Position numbers and translations under genes: made by a program. DNA of 59,782 bases. It comes from JAJXTN01 sp038230895. Its GTDB lineage: Bacteria; Patescibacteriota; Saccharimonadia; Saccharimonadales; UBA4665. The stretch is taken from contig JBBRMJ010000007.1 in NCBI GenBank assembly GCA_038230895.1, positions 1 to 59,782 of the forward strand, in the 5' to 3' direction. The notes under the pieces were generated by a model that saw only the letters and a list, made by a program, of their open reading frames with translations, searched no databases and had not been told where the DNA came from. Below are positions 1-8,120 of this stretch, piece by piece (positions within the stretch are counted from its first letter, which is position 1; each line of letters begins with the position of its first letter).

Positions 1-1092
1 CGTTGGATTGTACAGCCGCCATACAGGCACTGCATTTGGCGTCGAAACGAGGGTAGTGTTATATTCTGCCCCGTCCAGTCGATAGCCTAAACTTGCAGTT
101 AAGACATTTGCTTCACACTGATAATTTGTATAAAAATGGTCGTAGGTTCGTGGATTGTAGTAGCTTAAAACTTGGCCTAAGGCAGTTTCTGTCGGCCCAC
201 AGCCTAAGTATGGTGAGCCAAACCAGGCAACAAAAGTATCAACAAATAGAGCTTGACCGTGCAGATGTGGCGTATAGTTGTACAGCGCTGCCGTTGCACC
301 ATCATCCATATGAACGGTAGTTCCATTGATCGGATATAGGCCACTGTACTTTACAGGCGTAGGAGGATTGAGATTATCAGGACACAACTTGTAGGGACCT
401 CCGTCTATCATCCTGCCGCTGTAGCAGAAGAATTGATCATCTGAGTTATCCCACCCCGCTACCTTTGAGTACCAGTTATTAAGCCCTTCTGAACGGTGAC
501 GATCAAAAGTAAATTGCCAGGCTGCAATAGTAAGCTGCTGCGAGAAGCCCACATACGCTACATGCTCAACACAGGTGTTGGCTACAGATGATACTGGAAT
601 CCCATTATGAGCGTAAAGTGTAAAGCCGCTGTAGCTAGTAAGATGTAAGCTATCGGGGCAGTTGTATCCAACCGACGCGCTTATGGCCAGTGCCCCACAG
701 TCGGTGCCGTTTCTGACAATATTTGGGCCATCGCCTTTCACTAGACCTTGTTCTTTTTGCAATGTAGCGAGTAAAACTTGTGGATTAAGTCCATAACCTT
801 GAGAGACAGCAGCGATTACCTTGCCCGCAGACACGTTACTGCCGTATTGGTATTTCGTACTCGGGGAGTACCCTGTGGGCAGGGGAGCAGAGAAGCCATT
901 ATTTGTGCTTAAGCAACTGCTCGGGAACGAATTAAGGAATGCGTCTATTTGCCCTGCATTCATCGAGTTTACGTTGTCGAACATTGCGTCATCAATCAGG
1001 TTGTTGTAATTAGATATAGCAGCTACATGCACTCGTAGCAGCGGTGATATTATAAAAATCCCCAGTAGCAATATAATGGTTAGCCTTTTCAC
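1..1092 (-). CDS. Secreted lysozyme/transglycosylase-like protein with DUF5648-type C-terminus (3' end outside window)
   Basis: The minus strand is open from a GTG at 1092 to the window edge (364 codons, no stop). The start overlaps the stop of the upstream gene as GTGA, so the two are translationally coupled. Residues about 3-25 are a signal anchor. Residues about 101-117 (GLNPQVLLATLQKEQGL) resemble the helix that carries the catalytic Glu of lytic transglycosylase-like folds, with E114 as the candidate. Several Cys pairs suggest an exported, oxidised domain. From about residue 300 the text YYNPRTYDHFYT and VPVWRLYNP matches the repeated surface domain DUF5648. Inferred role: cell-wall-active or adhesive surface protein. 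The domain assignment is from memory of the family; the enzymatic role is unproven. Confidence 0.75.
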   Translation of the reverse strand, partial: MKRLTIILLLGIFIISPLLRVHVAAISNYNNLIDDAMFDNVNSMNAGQIDAFLNSFPSSCLSTNNGFSAPLPTGYSPSTKYQYGSNVSAGKVIAAVSQGYGLNPQVLLATLQKEQGLVKGDGPNIVRNGTDCGALAISASVGYNCPDSLHLTSYSGFTLYAHNGIPVSSVANTCVEHVAYVGFSQQLTIAAWQFTFDRHRSEGLNNWYSKVAGWDNSDDQFFCYSGRMIDGGPYKLCPDNLNPPTPVKYSGLYPINGTTVHMDDGATAALYNYTPHLHGQALFVDTFVAWFGSPYLGCGPTETALGQVLSYYNPRTYDHFYTNYQCEANVLTASLGYRLDGAEYNTTLVSTPNAVPVWRLYNPT

Positions 1093-1694
1093 TGTACTAT
1101 CTCCAGTTCAAGCGATCCGTTGTCTGTGGTTTTCACCTGTGAACCCAGTTTCGCCTCAGCAGTAATATGCCATGAGCCGGGTGTTAAGCCGATGTTTTGG
1201 TCACTGGGCTTCCAAGACCAGAAGATTGCGCCACCACCATCGGCAGTTTTAATCGGTAATGTTTTTGTAATTGAACCATTGACGAAGACTATCTGACATG
1301 TAGCACCGGCCGACGTGTTACACGTTGACTGCATATTATCGTTGACACCCACGTTTTTATAAACATTAACGAACGTGCCCCAGGGGGCAATAAGTGTTCC
1401 ACTGCCAGTGTTTCCATTCGGTTGTTTAGCTGGGTGTGGGGTTGTTTGGGCTGTGGGAGTTTGTGTTTGGGTAGGTTGAGTAGTTGATGGTTCAGAAGCA
1501 GCGGGATTTGCTACGCCCTTCGTACCTGCCCCCGTGCTCTTTGCCACAACTTGATTGTGACTATCATGTAAGAAATGGGTGACGCTGAATGCTTCCAAAA
1601 GGCCAGCAACCATAATGACTACAAGCAGAAAATAGAGAACCAGAAGCGGTTTCTTAAAAATTATTTTTTTGTGCTTACTTTTACTTTGGACCAT
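1089..1694 (-). CDS. Membrane-anchored secreted protein, unknown function
   Basis: 201 aa. A basic N-terminus (KSKHKKIIFKK) is followed by one TM helix at about residues 17-38. A Thr/Pro/Gln-rich linker (about 60-100) then leads to a small extracytoplasmic domain of about 100 residues with two Cys (CNTSAGATC). This domain ends with a beta-rich GSWHITAEAKLG segment, reminiscent of an immunoglobulin-like fold. It lies directly upstream of, and overlaps by 4 nt, the transglycosylase-like gene, so the two probably act together at the surface. No family was recognised. Confidence 0.7.
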   Translation of the reverse strand: MVQSKSKHKKIIFKKPLLVLYFLLVVIMVAGLLEAFSVTHFLHDSHNQVVAKSTGAGTKGVANPAASEPSTTQPTQTQTPTAQTTPHPAKQPNGNTGSGTLIAPWGTFVNVYKNVGVNDNMQSTCNTSAGATCQIVFVNGSITKTLPIKTADGGGAIFWSWKPSDQNIGLTPGSWHITAEAKLGSQVKTTDNGSLELEIVQ

Positions 1695-1848
1695 GTGTTT
1701 ATTTTATCAAGTTAACTGCTTAAGTATACCAGATTTACTATAGTAAAACAATGCAAGCGTCGTATAGAATAAGACCAGTATTCTGGTGATTCAAAAGTAA
1801 TAATCTGCAATACTCTGCATAGATTGATAGAGTACACGCACCAAGTGT

Positions 1849-2709
1849 CTACTCAAGGCCAAGCAGGTAATCACCATACCCAGATTTTTTAAGTGGTTCG
1901 GCAATCTGACGGAGCTGGTCCTTGCTAATGAAACCCTGCATATAAGCGGCTTCTTCAATACACCCAATCTTCAGCCCCTGTCTTTCCTCAATAACCTGCA
2001 CGAATTGCGCGGCTTGGTTCATGCTAGCAAAAGTCCCTGTATCGAGCCAAGCGGTGCCGCGGTCAAGGAGTTGGACTTTTAGTTTGCCCTTGTTCAGGTA
2101 TGCATTGTGGATCTCAGTGATTTCGATTTCACCCCGTGCGCTGGGCTTTATTTTTTTGGCAATCTCGACGACATCGCTGTCGAAGAAATACAGCCCTGGT
2201 ATAGCATAGTTGGACTTTGGCTCTTTGGGTTTCTCTTCGATCGACGTAACATTCATGTCTTTATCGAAGGCTACGATACCATAGCGGTCTGGATCACTGA
2301 CTTGCTGGCCAAAGATGACACCACCGTCTAGGTTTTTGGTGGCCGCTCGGACTTTATTATCAAAATCAGTGCCGTAAAAGATGTTGTCACCTAGAATCAT
2401 GGCTACAGACTCATCACCAATGAAGTTTTCGCCAACGATGTAGGCGTCAGCGAGGCCACGCGGCTCCTCCTGAACCATGTATGTAAAGACACAGCCGATA
2501 CGCTCACCACTACCAAGCAGCTGTTCAAAGCGCGGTAAGTCGTTCGGGGTCGAGATTATCAGGATCTCGTTGATACCGGCGTTGAGCAGTACTGTGAGCG
2601 GGTAGTAAATCATTGGCTTATCGTACAGAGGGATCAACTGCTTACTAATGCCCAACGTGATAGGGTAGAGGCGGCTGCCGGTGCCGCCGGCTAAAATAAT
2701 ACCTTTCAT
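1849..2709 (-). CDS. rmlA: Glucose-1-phosphate thymidylyltransferase
   Basis: 286 aa, the usual length for RmlA (about 290). It joins glucose-1-phosphate and dTTP to give dTDP-glucose, the first step of dTDP-L-rhamnose synthesis in the cytoplasm. The N-terminal nucleotide-binding signature ILAGGTGSRLYPIT is intact at residues 5-18; the LGDNIFYG metal-site region and the EEKP motif follow. Its ATG overlaps the rmlD stop (ATGA), so it is the last gene of an rmlC-rmlD-rmlA operon read leftwards. Identification is secure by motif and context. Confidence 0.95.
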   Translation of the reverse strand: MKGIILAGGTGSRLYPITLGISKQLIPLYDKPMIYYPLTVLLNAGINEILIISTPNDLPRFEQLLGSGERIGCVFTYMVQEEPRGLADAYIVGENFIGDESVAMILGDNIFYGTDFDNKVRAATKNLDGGVIFGQQVSDPDRYGIVAFDKDMNVTSIEEKPKEPKSNYAIPGLYFFDSDVVEIAKKIKPSARGEIEITEIHNAYLNKGKLKVQLLDRGTAWLDTGTFASMNQAAQFVQVIEERQGLKIGCIEEAAYMQGFISKDQLRQIAEPLKKSGYGDYLLGLE

Positions 2710-3563
2710 GACTGTTGTAGCTCCTTTGTGACGTAGGTTTTTAAGTTTTCTCGCCAGTCGCTGGGGGTGAAGCCAGTAGCTTCCAATTTTTCAAGCGCAA
2801 GGGTACTTTGTAATGGGCGTGGTGATGCCTCCGGCTTGTCGGCAAAGTAGGCGGCTGTACTTGTATCCGTGACCGCTAGGTCGTAACCGGCGGCCCTAAA
2901 GACTTCACGAGTTACTTCCGCCCAACTGGCCGGTTCACCACCATTACTGACGTTGTACGTACCATACGGGATAGCATTCGTGAGCAGGTGGTCGACGACC
3001 TTAGCAATCTCACTGGTGAAAGTTAGGCGGCCTATCTGGTCAGAAACCACTGTTGGTGCGATACCCCTTTGGCCAAGGCCGAGTATAGTACGCACGAAGT
3101 TCTTACCATCACCAACAATCCAACTGGTCCGTAAAGTGTACTGCTTTGCTACTAAGCTCGCAGCTACGTCAGCCGCAGCCTTAGTTTGTGCGTAGACGCC
3201 TAGAGGAGATAGCGCTTCATCTTCGCTATGAGGACTGCGAGTGCCGTCAAAAACGTAGTCAGTTGAGACATGCACCAGTGTTAGGTCATACTTAGAGGCA
3301 GCTTCGGCTAAGTTACGAGTACCAACAGCGTTAACTTGCCAGGCGGCAACCCGACCTTCGGTGGACTCAGCTCCGTCAACATTAGTATAGCCAGCAGCAT
3401 TGAGCAGTATGTGGATGTTCGACCAATCGTAGCTCATAACCGCATCGCGGTCTGTGATGTCTAATACCCGTGAATCAACAGCCGTAGCTCCCGGATATTG
3501 GGCTTGTAAGGCCTGCCCCAGCTGTCCGTTCGCTCCAACAATAAAAATAGTCTCGTCGTCCAT
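2706..3563 (-). CDS. rmlD: dTDP-4-dehydrorhamnose reductase
   Basis: 285 aa, normal for RmlD. It is an NAD(P)H-dependent short-chain reductase for the last step of dTDP-rhamnose synthesis. The N-terminal Rossmann signature VGANGQLGQAL, the HVSTDYVFDG segment and the catalytic Tyr-x3-Lys (YAQTK) are all visible. It overlaps rmlA by 4 nt and follows rmlC by 3 nt, a tight operon. Confidence 0.95.
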   Translation of the reverse strand: MDDETIFIVGANGQLGQALQAQYPGATAVDSRVLDITDRDAVMSYDWSNIHILLNAAGYTNVDGAESTEGRVAAWQVNAVGTRNLAEAASKYDLTLVHVSTDYVFDGTRSPHSEDEALSPLGVYAQTKAAADVAASLVAKQYTLRTSWIVGDGKNFVRTILGLGQRGIAPTVVSDQIGRLTFTSEIAKVVDHLLTNAIPYGTYNVSNGGEPASWAEVTREVFRAAGYDLAVTDTSTAAYFADKPEASPRPLQSTLALEKLEATGFTPSDWRENLKTYVTKELQQS

Positions 3564-3566
3564 GAG

Positions 3567-4136
3567 CTAGACCTCCATCGGTGTTATATCTTTGAGCAGC
3601 GGGTGATTACGGTCTCGGTCAGATAGAATACCAGTCTCAAGACTGATAGGCCAGGCAACTCCTATCTCAGGATCACCCAGATTGACGAAGCAGTATTGGT
3701 CATAATTGTCAGCGCTCCAATGGGCGTTAACGCTGTATAAGTAATAGGTATCTGGTTCGAGCGTTTGGAAGGAGTTAGCGACGCCTTGAGGCAAAAACAC
3801 GGTTACGGTTGGTGTAATCTCGACCGTTACTACTTTTCCAAAGCTCGGGCCTTTGCGCAGATCAACGTAGGCAGCAAATACCTTACCCGTAATGACTGAA
3901 ATGTACTTATCCCATGGTTCAGCATGAAAGCCACGCGTAACACCGGCTTCTTTGTTATATGACAGACTGTTCTGGACGATGGTAAAGCCTTCAGGCAGAC
4001 CAGCCGCAACCAGCTTAGCTTTTTGAAACTTCTCTTGAAAATACCCGCGCTCGTCGCCCACCTGCGTGACATCAAAAATTAAAAGTCCCGGGATGTCAGT
4101 CACATGCGCCGTAATCTCAGTGGTGGCTACTCCCAT
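3567..4136 (-). CDS. rmlC: dTDP-4-dehydrorhamnose 3,5-epimerase
   Basis: 189 aa cupin-type epimerase, third step of the rhamnose pathway. The active-site stretch TRGFHAEPWDKYI carries the catalytic His, and GVANSFQTLEPDTYYLYSVN gives the second half of the cupin with the conserved Tyr. The central region (KVFAAYVDLRKGPSFGKV) is typical. GAGGAGAC just ahead of the ATG is the ribosome-binding site. It is the first gene of the leftward rmlC-D-A operon, behind the promoter at 4181-4186. Confidence 0.93.
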   Translation of the reverse strand: MGVATTEITAHVTDIPGLLIFDVTQVGDERGYFQEKFQKAKLVAAGLPEGFTIVQNSLSYNKEAGVTRGFHAEPWDKYISVITGKVFAAYVDLRKGPSFGKVVTVEITPTVTVFLPQGVANSFQTLEPDTYYLYSVNAHWSADNYDQYCFVNLGDPEIGVAWPISLETGILSDRDRNHPLLKDITPMEV

Positions 4137-4180
4137 GATGTCTCCTCATATTAGTTAGTTGCCGACGCAACGCTACGGCT

Positions 4181-4186
4181 ATTATA
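4181..4186 (-). promoter_or_regulatory. -10 box of the rmlCDA operon
   Basis: TATAAT on the minus strand, about 45 nt ahead of the rmlC ATG, leaving room for a leader with a GAGGAG ribosome-binding site. The -35 is weak (CTAACT-like). It is divergent to the promoter at 4250-4278. Confidence 0.5.
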
Positions 4187-4249
4187 ACCGAATTTAGGCA
4201 GAGCAGTTAGACCGAAAATGGCCAATCGTTAACAGGCTTATGAATATAA

Positions 4250-4278
4250 TTGACATTTAGCAAACTTTTTGCTATATT
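4250..4278 (+). promoter_or_regulatory. Consensus promoter giving a leaderless Nudix mRNA
   Basis: TTGACA (4250-4255), a 17-nt spacer and TATATT (4273-4278). The ATG at 4286 begins 7 nt after the -10 box, so transcription should start at or within a base or two of the start codon. No ribosome-binding site is present. Confidence 0.8.
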
Positions 4279-4285
4279 AGTATTC

Positions 4286-5065
4286 ATGAATACACCCAAC
4301 ACCGCACCACAAACTGTTCCAGAAAAAGTACCTTATGTATTAGGCGAAATTGCTGATGAAGCGCAAGAAAAGCGTGGCTGGCAGTTAGAGGTTAATGGAC
4401 AGATTGTGCCTGAAGTTGCTTCGGCTACTTTGTCACACGACAAGATGGGCCTAGCCCTCAAATACGGTCGTCACCCAGCTGGTTACGACGTCTGGAATTT
4501 CCATGAACCAGGTGGTGGTGGTGCGATTGCAGTGCCATACGCAGTTGTTGAAGGTCAGCTTCTTCTCGGTACTGTATCTCAAAACCGACCCGCAGCAGGG
4601 GGTGTGATTAGTGAATTACCTCGTGGTTTCAAGGAACCAAATGAAACACATGAGCAGACAGTGGCTCGAGAAATGTCCGAAGAGACTGGTGTTAATGCAA
4701 TCATGGATCGTTTTGTACTATTGGGTAGTGGTAAAAACCCTAACACAGCATTCTTTGACACATCTGGTGAAGGCGAAGGTCTACGCTTCTACGGGTTACA
4801 AGTGAATCCTGATGAGCTTGAACAGCGTACTGACGAAAAAGGCGTAACCTACTATGCATTTCGACAGGATTTGCTAGAAGCTGCACAAGCCGCTGCAGAT
4901 GGTAGCGAAAAAATTCTTGGTTCGCGCTTTATCCCCTTGAAAGAAGCAGTCAGCGACAGTCCAGACCTTATGACCGGTGCTGGTGCTGGAATGCTTGCAG
5001 CCCATCTCTTAGGTAGCAAGACACTTGGTTTTATGGGTGTTGAAGCCCCAACGCCCAGCCAATAA
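4286..5065 (+). CDS. Nudix hydrolase
   Basis: 259 aa from the ATG at 4286; a TTG 36 nt upstream lies inside the -35 box and is not the start. The Nudix box is complete: G114-x5-E120 followed by REMSEETGV (128-136), so it should hydrolyse a nucleoside diphosphate linked to another group, with a divalent metal. The substrate cannot be told; ADP-ribose or a dTDP/GDP-sugar is plausible given the flanking sugar-nucleotide genes. It opens a plus-strand island inserted between rmlC and rmlB, and is served by a leaderless consensus promoter. Confidence 0.88.
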   Translation: MNTPNTAPQTVPEKVPYVLGEIADEAQEKRGWQLEVNGQIVPEVASATLSHDKMGLALKYGRHPAGYDVWNFHEPGGGGAIAVPYAVVEGQLLLGTVSQNRPAAGGVISELPRGFKEPNETHEQTVAREMSEETGVNAIMDRFVLLGSGKNPNTAFFDTSGEGEGLRFYGLQVNPDELEQRTDEKGVTYYAFRQDLLEAAQAAADGSEKILGSRFIPLKEAVSDSPDLMTGAGAGMLAAHLLGSKTLGFMGVEAPTPSQ

Positions 5066-5086
5066 TTAGAATTGTAAGGAAAATCT

Positions 5087-5722
5087 ATGACATCACCACG
5101 AGAAGCACTACCTACCAGCACGCATCCTACAGTGCGGAAGCTACGATACGAACGCTATGATTTGTTGCCAACCGAAGCAAAAGAAATCGTCGAGCTTTTT
5201 TCACCTGTCCGTCAAGCCGTAGCGGCAGTAATACCAGCAAATCAGCTCAAATCCAGACGCTCTGAACGTTACAGGAGTCTGTCGTCTGCTGTTGCTAGTT
5301 TAACCGTCGGCGATATTCGAGTAAAAGTTGATATTGCAAGCTATGGTCACAGTATGTCAACTGGTTTTACAATTGCTGACGGTGAGCGTGCTGTCCAGTT
5401 CAAGGAATGTGATGATGTGGACGCATTCTTTGGTGACTATCGCATTGATGTGACATCTGATCCCAAGATTGTTGCTGGATTAGGGGATAGAATCTTCCAT
5501 TTTTACGGAGCCGACCCGCTCAATACGGCGGGGGTTACGGTCAATCACGACCCGAATAGAATATCGGATTTGTATACGAGCAATTCTGCTCAGACACAAC
5601 GAGGCAACGAGACAGTTGAGACCGAGTATGACGCTGCCTTTGCCGGTGATATCCGCGTTGTGCTAGACGCTGCTAGAGTGATGCTCGATAAGTTGACCGC
5701 TATCACCCCCGCACAACAGTAA
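5087..5722 (+). CDS. Hypothetical protein in Nudix island
   Basis: 211 aa, 21 nt after the Nudix gene with an AAGGA ribosome-binding site, so probably co-transcribed. No TM segment or signal peptide; predicted soluble, mixed alpha/beta. There is a basic patch (KSRRSERYRSL, about 50-60) and acidic stretches in the middle. I recognise no motif. Confidence 0.7.
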   Translation: MTSPREALPTSTHPTVRKLRYERYDLLPTEAKEIVELFSPVRQAVAAVIPANQLKSRRSERYRSLSSAVASLTVGDIRVKVDIASYGHSMSTGFTIADGERAVQFKECDDVDAFFGDYRIDVTSDPKIVAGLGDRIFHFYGADPLNTAGVTVNHDPNRISDLYTSNSAQTQRGNETVETEYDAAFAGDIRVVLDAARVMLDKLTAITPAQQ

Positions 5723-5730
5723 GCTTCACT

Positions 5731-5902
5731 ATGTCACAGCCAACATCCCCAGAAACAATGCACACGCCGGAAGCACAGCGCAGTGCCTTTGAAGGCATGG
5801 AAGGACGAGAGATCGTCGAAGTTTTTGGGCGGGTTATTGACTGCTGAACAGCTCCAAGCTACCTTTGTGGAAATGATCAATGACTTACCAGAAGGCAATT
5901 AG
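5731..5902 (+). pseudogene. Frameshifted N-terminal piece of the following Nudix-like gene
   Basis: An ATG at 5731 opens MSQPTSPETMHTPEAQ... and stops at 5845-5847. Removing one T from the T5 run at about 5821-5826 joins it to GGLLTAEQLQATFVEMINDL in the other frame, which ends at TAG 5900. That frame is the same as the next CDS, and the joined text aligns with the N-terminus of the paralogue at 6601. So one frameshift and one amber codon seem to separate this piece from the gene that follows. Sequencing error in the homopolymer is an alternative for the frameshift but not for the stop. Confidence 0.55.
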
Positions 5903-5911
5903 CCATACCCA

Positions 5912-6406
5912 GTGTTCTTAGCCTTAATTAAGAAAATGGTTTTACCGACGGTGGAGCTGGTGCCGCTACGCACTAATCCTGATACGGGGCAAACCGAAGT
6001 TTTGCTGACGCAACGTCCTGCTGGTGATATCTGGGCTGGCGAATGGCATGTGCCTGGTGCCGCCGTTATCGCGACCGATAAAGCATCAGTTGAGCCTGGC
6101 GAAGGTAATCAATTTGGCGATGCGTTTGGTCGATTACTTGGGAGTAATGGTGAGCTCAAAGCGGGTGTTACGCCAACTCATTGGCCACCTCGAGAGTTGC
6201 GCCCTGAATTACGAATGACACGTCGTGGTCCTGAAGTATCGATTGTTCATTTCGTAGAAGTTGATGGCGAGCCAAAAGTGGGTGTATTTGTCCCTGTGGG
6301 TGAGTCGGTGGAAGCTGCCGCGCCAAGTAAGGTTATTAGCCAACACGTCAAGTTTATAAATGATGCCGCTCGAGCCTACGAAGCCCAGCGCGCGACTCAG
6401 CCGTAG
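5912..6406 (+). CDS. Nudix-like protein with degenerate Nudix box (possibly a remnant)
   Basis: 164 aa from GTG 5912 (an ATG at 5936 is an alternative; no clear ribosome-binding site). The fold signature VLPTVELVPLRTNPDTGQTEVLLTQR and GEWHVPGAAV look like a Nudix beta-sheet, but the REUxEExGU catalytic helix is absent, so hydrolase activity is doubtful. It is a paralogue of 6601-7113 (shared VLPT-E--PLR-NP-TG-TEVL and RG-E-S--). Upstream decay suggests it has lost its original start. Confidence 0.6.
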   Translation: MFLALIKKMVLPTVELVPLRTNPDTGQTEVLLTQRPAGDIWAGEWHVPGAAVIATDKASVEPGEGNQFGDAFGRLLGSNGELKAGVTPTHWPPRELRPELRMTRRGPEVSIVHFVEVDGEPKVGVFVPVGESVEAAAPSKVISQHVKFINDAARAYEAQRATQP

Positions 6407-6600
6407 TCTAGGTAGTTGTGTTATAGCGGTGGTTGACGTCGGAATCACCCCATAGCAATCGTTACAGGCATAGGACGATGATTTTCCAACAGGCGCTGGG
6501 CAGGGTTCAGTTTGTCGTAAGTCTTGGCGTTGTCCGGTGAACCACGTACAATTTGTAACGATGCTCTGTCGACAACCCAAGGTATTAATCGAGACGACGT

Positions 6601-7113
6601 ATGTCTGATATTGACGCCGTCGTTTCCTATCTGAGAAACGCGCAACCGGGCCGTCAACCACTCGAAATATTTATCGAATTAGCACGGCTGGTGGTGTTGC
6701 CAACGCTGGAGATTATCCCGCTGCGCAAAAATCCAGAAACAGGCAAGACTGAAGTGCTGATGACCAAACGGCCAGCGACTGATCCGTGGTGGCCCAATCT
6801 GTGGCATAACCCGGGGACCGTTTTGCTAGCGAGTGATAAGCTTGATGATGTTCATGATTACAGTGAGCCTGAAAAACGGGTGTTTGAGGGTGAACTGCAG
6901 GGGGCGGTTACTGTGGTGAAAGGGCTATTTGAGATCGATGTTGAGCGACGAGAGACCAATCGGGGGCAGGAGATATCGGTTATTTGCTGGGCTGAAGTGT
7001 CGGGTGAGCCGACGGTTGGTCAGTATTTCGCGCTCGATGCGCTGCCAACCGATCTCGTCGAGCATCAAGTACCATCGTTTCTGGCGGCCGCAGCAGCGTT
7101 TGAGCAGGCTTAG
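6601..7113 (+). CDS. Nudix-like protein, degenerate catalytic box
   Basis: 170 aa. It shares the core of the 5912 gene: VVLPTLEIIPLRKNPETG, TEVLMTKRP, LWHNPGTVLLASDK and NRGQEISVICWAEVSGEP. In place of the Nudix helix it has EKRVFEGELQGAV, which keeps some acidic residues but not the REUxEExGU pattern. Its last 4 nt overlap the end of rmlB on the other strand. The 194 bp in front hold no other gene I can support. Likely a binding or inactive Nudix homologue. Confidence 0.65.
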   Translation: MSDIDAVVSYLRNAQPGRQPLEIFIELARLVVLPTLEIIPLRKNPETGKTEVLMTKRPATDPWWPNLWHNPGTVLLASDKLDDVHDYSEPEKRVFEGELQGAVTVVKGLFEIDVERRETNRGQEISVICWAEVSGEPTVGQYFALDALPTDLVEHQVPSFLAAAAAFEQA

Positions 7114-8105
7114 CGGCCGAGTTCTTTGTACTTGGCTTCAGTGGCCTGTTTCTGGGGCTTCCACCAGGCTTCATTGGCGACGTACCAATCGATAGTGGCT
7201 TGGAGGCCCTGCCGGAAATCAGCGTAGGACGGCGCCCAGCCGAGTTCGCTGCGAATCTTGGCTGAGTCGATAGCATAGCGCATGTCATGGCCGGGGCGGT
7301 CGTTGACATGGTCGTAATCTTTGGGGTCTTTGCCCATGAGCTCGAGGATCATTTCGATAACTTCTTGGTTGGTCTTCTCGCACTCTGGGCCTAGCATGTA
7401 GGTCTCACCGATTTTGCCTTTTTCTAGAATTGCTAAAATGCCCGAAGAATGATCTTCGGCGTGGATCCAGTCACGAATGTTTTGACCTGTACCATAGAGC
7501 TTTGGCTTGCGGCCTTCGAGGATCTCGGTAATCTGCCGAGGGATGAGCTTTTCGACGTGTTGGTAGGGGCCGTAGTTGTTGGTGCAGTTGCTGAGCGTGG
7601 CTTTGACGCCAAAGCTGCGGGCCCAGGCGCGGACCAGCATGTCAGAGCCGGCTTTGGTGCTAGAGTAGGGGCTTGATGGGTTGTAGGGCGTTGCTTCGTT
7701 GAATTTGGGGTCATCGAGTTCGAGATCACCGAAAACCTCATCGGTTGAGATGTGATGTACGCGCTTGTCGTGTTTGCGCACGGCTTCCAGGATACGGTAG
7801 GTACCGATAATATTGGTGTCAACAAAAGGCCAGGGGTCATGTAGCGAATTATCAACATGAGACTCGGCCGCGAAGTGGACAACCACGTCAGACTCGGCCA
7901 CGGCCGCGTCTATCGCTGCTTCATCACAAATATCACCATGGATAAAACTGTAACGCTGCTCGTCGAGGCCTTTGAGGTTCTCAAGATTGCCCGCGTAGGT
8001 TAGCTTGTCAAACACCGTGATATGCCAATCCGGTCGCTCACGGTAGATGTAGTGAACGAAGTTCGAACCAATAAAGCCGGCACCGCCAGTAACAAGTACA
8101 TTCAT
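7110..8105 (-). CDS. rmlB: dTDP-glucose 4,6-dehydratase
   Basis: 331 aa, standard RmlB length. An extended short-chain dehydrogenase converting dTDP-glucose to the 4-keto-6-deoxy sugar. Visible: Rossmann motif GGAGFIGSNFVHYI at the N-terminus, HFAAESHVDNS, STDEVFGDL and the catalytic YSSTK. It is separated from rmlC/D/A by the Nudix island. TATACT on the minus strand (8115-8120) lies 9 nt before its ATG, so it can have its own near-leaderless promoter inside the end of the upstream gene. Confidence 0.95.
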   Translation of the reverse strand: MNVLVTGGAGFIGSNFVHYIYRERPDWHITVFDKLTYAGNLENLKGLDEQRYSFIHGDICDEAAIDAAVAESDVVVHFAAESHVDNSLHDPWPFVDTNIIGTYRILEAVRKHDKRVHHISTDEVFGDLELDDPKFNEATPYNPSSPYSSTKAGSDMLVRAWARSFGVKATLSNCTNNYGPYQHVEKLIPRQITEILEGRKPKLYGTGQNIRDWIHAEDHSSGILAILEKGKIGETYMLGPECEKTNQEVIEMILELMGKDPKDYDHVNDRPGHDMRYAIDSAKIRSELGWAPSYADFRQGLQATIDWYVANEAWWKPQKQATEAKYKELGR

Positions 8106-8120
8106 CGTGGTGATAGTATA

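Noticed and set aside
93..1009. Short plus-strand frames at 93 and 821
   Set aside because: They lie inside the open minus-strand gene 1-1092 and have no start signals or protein-like composition.
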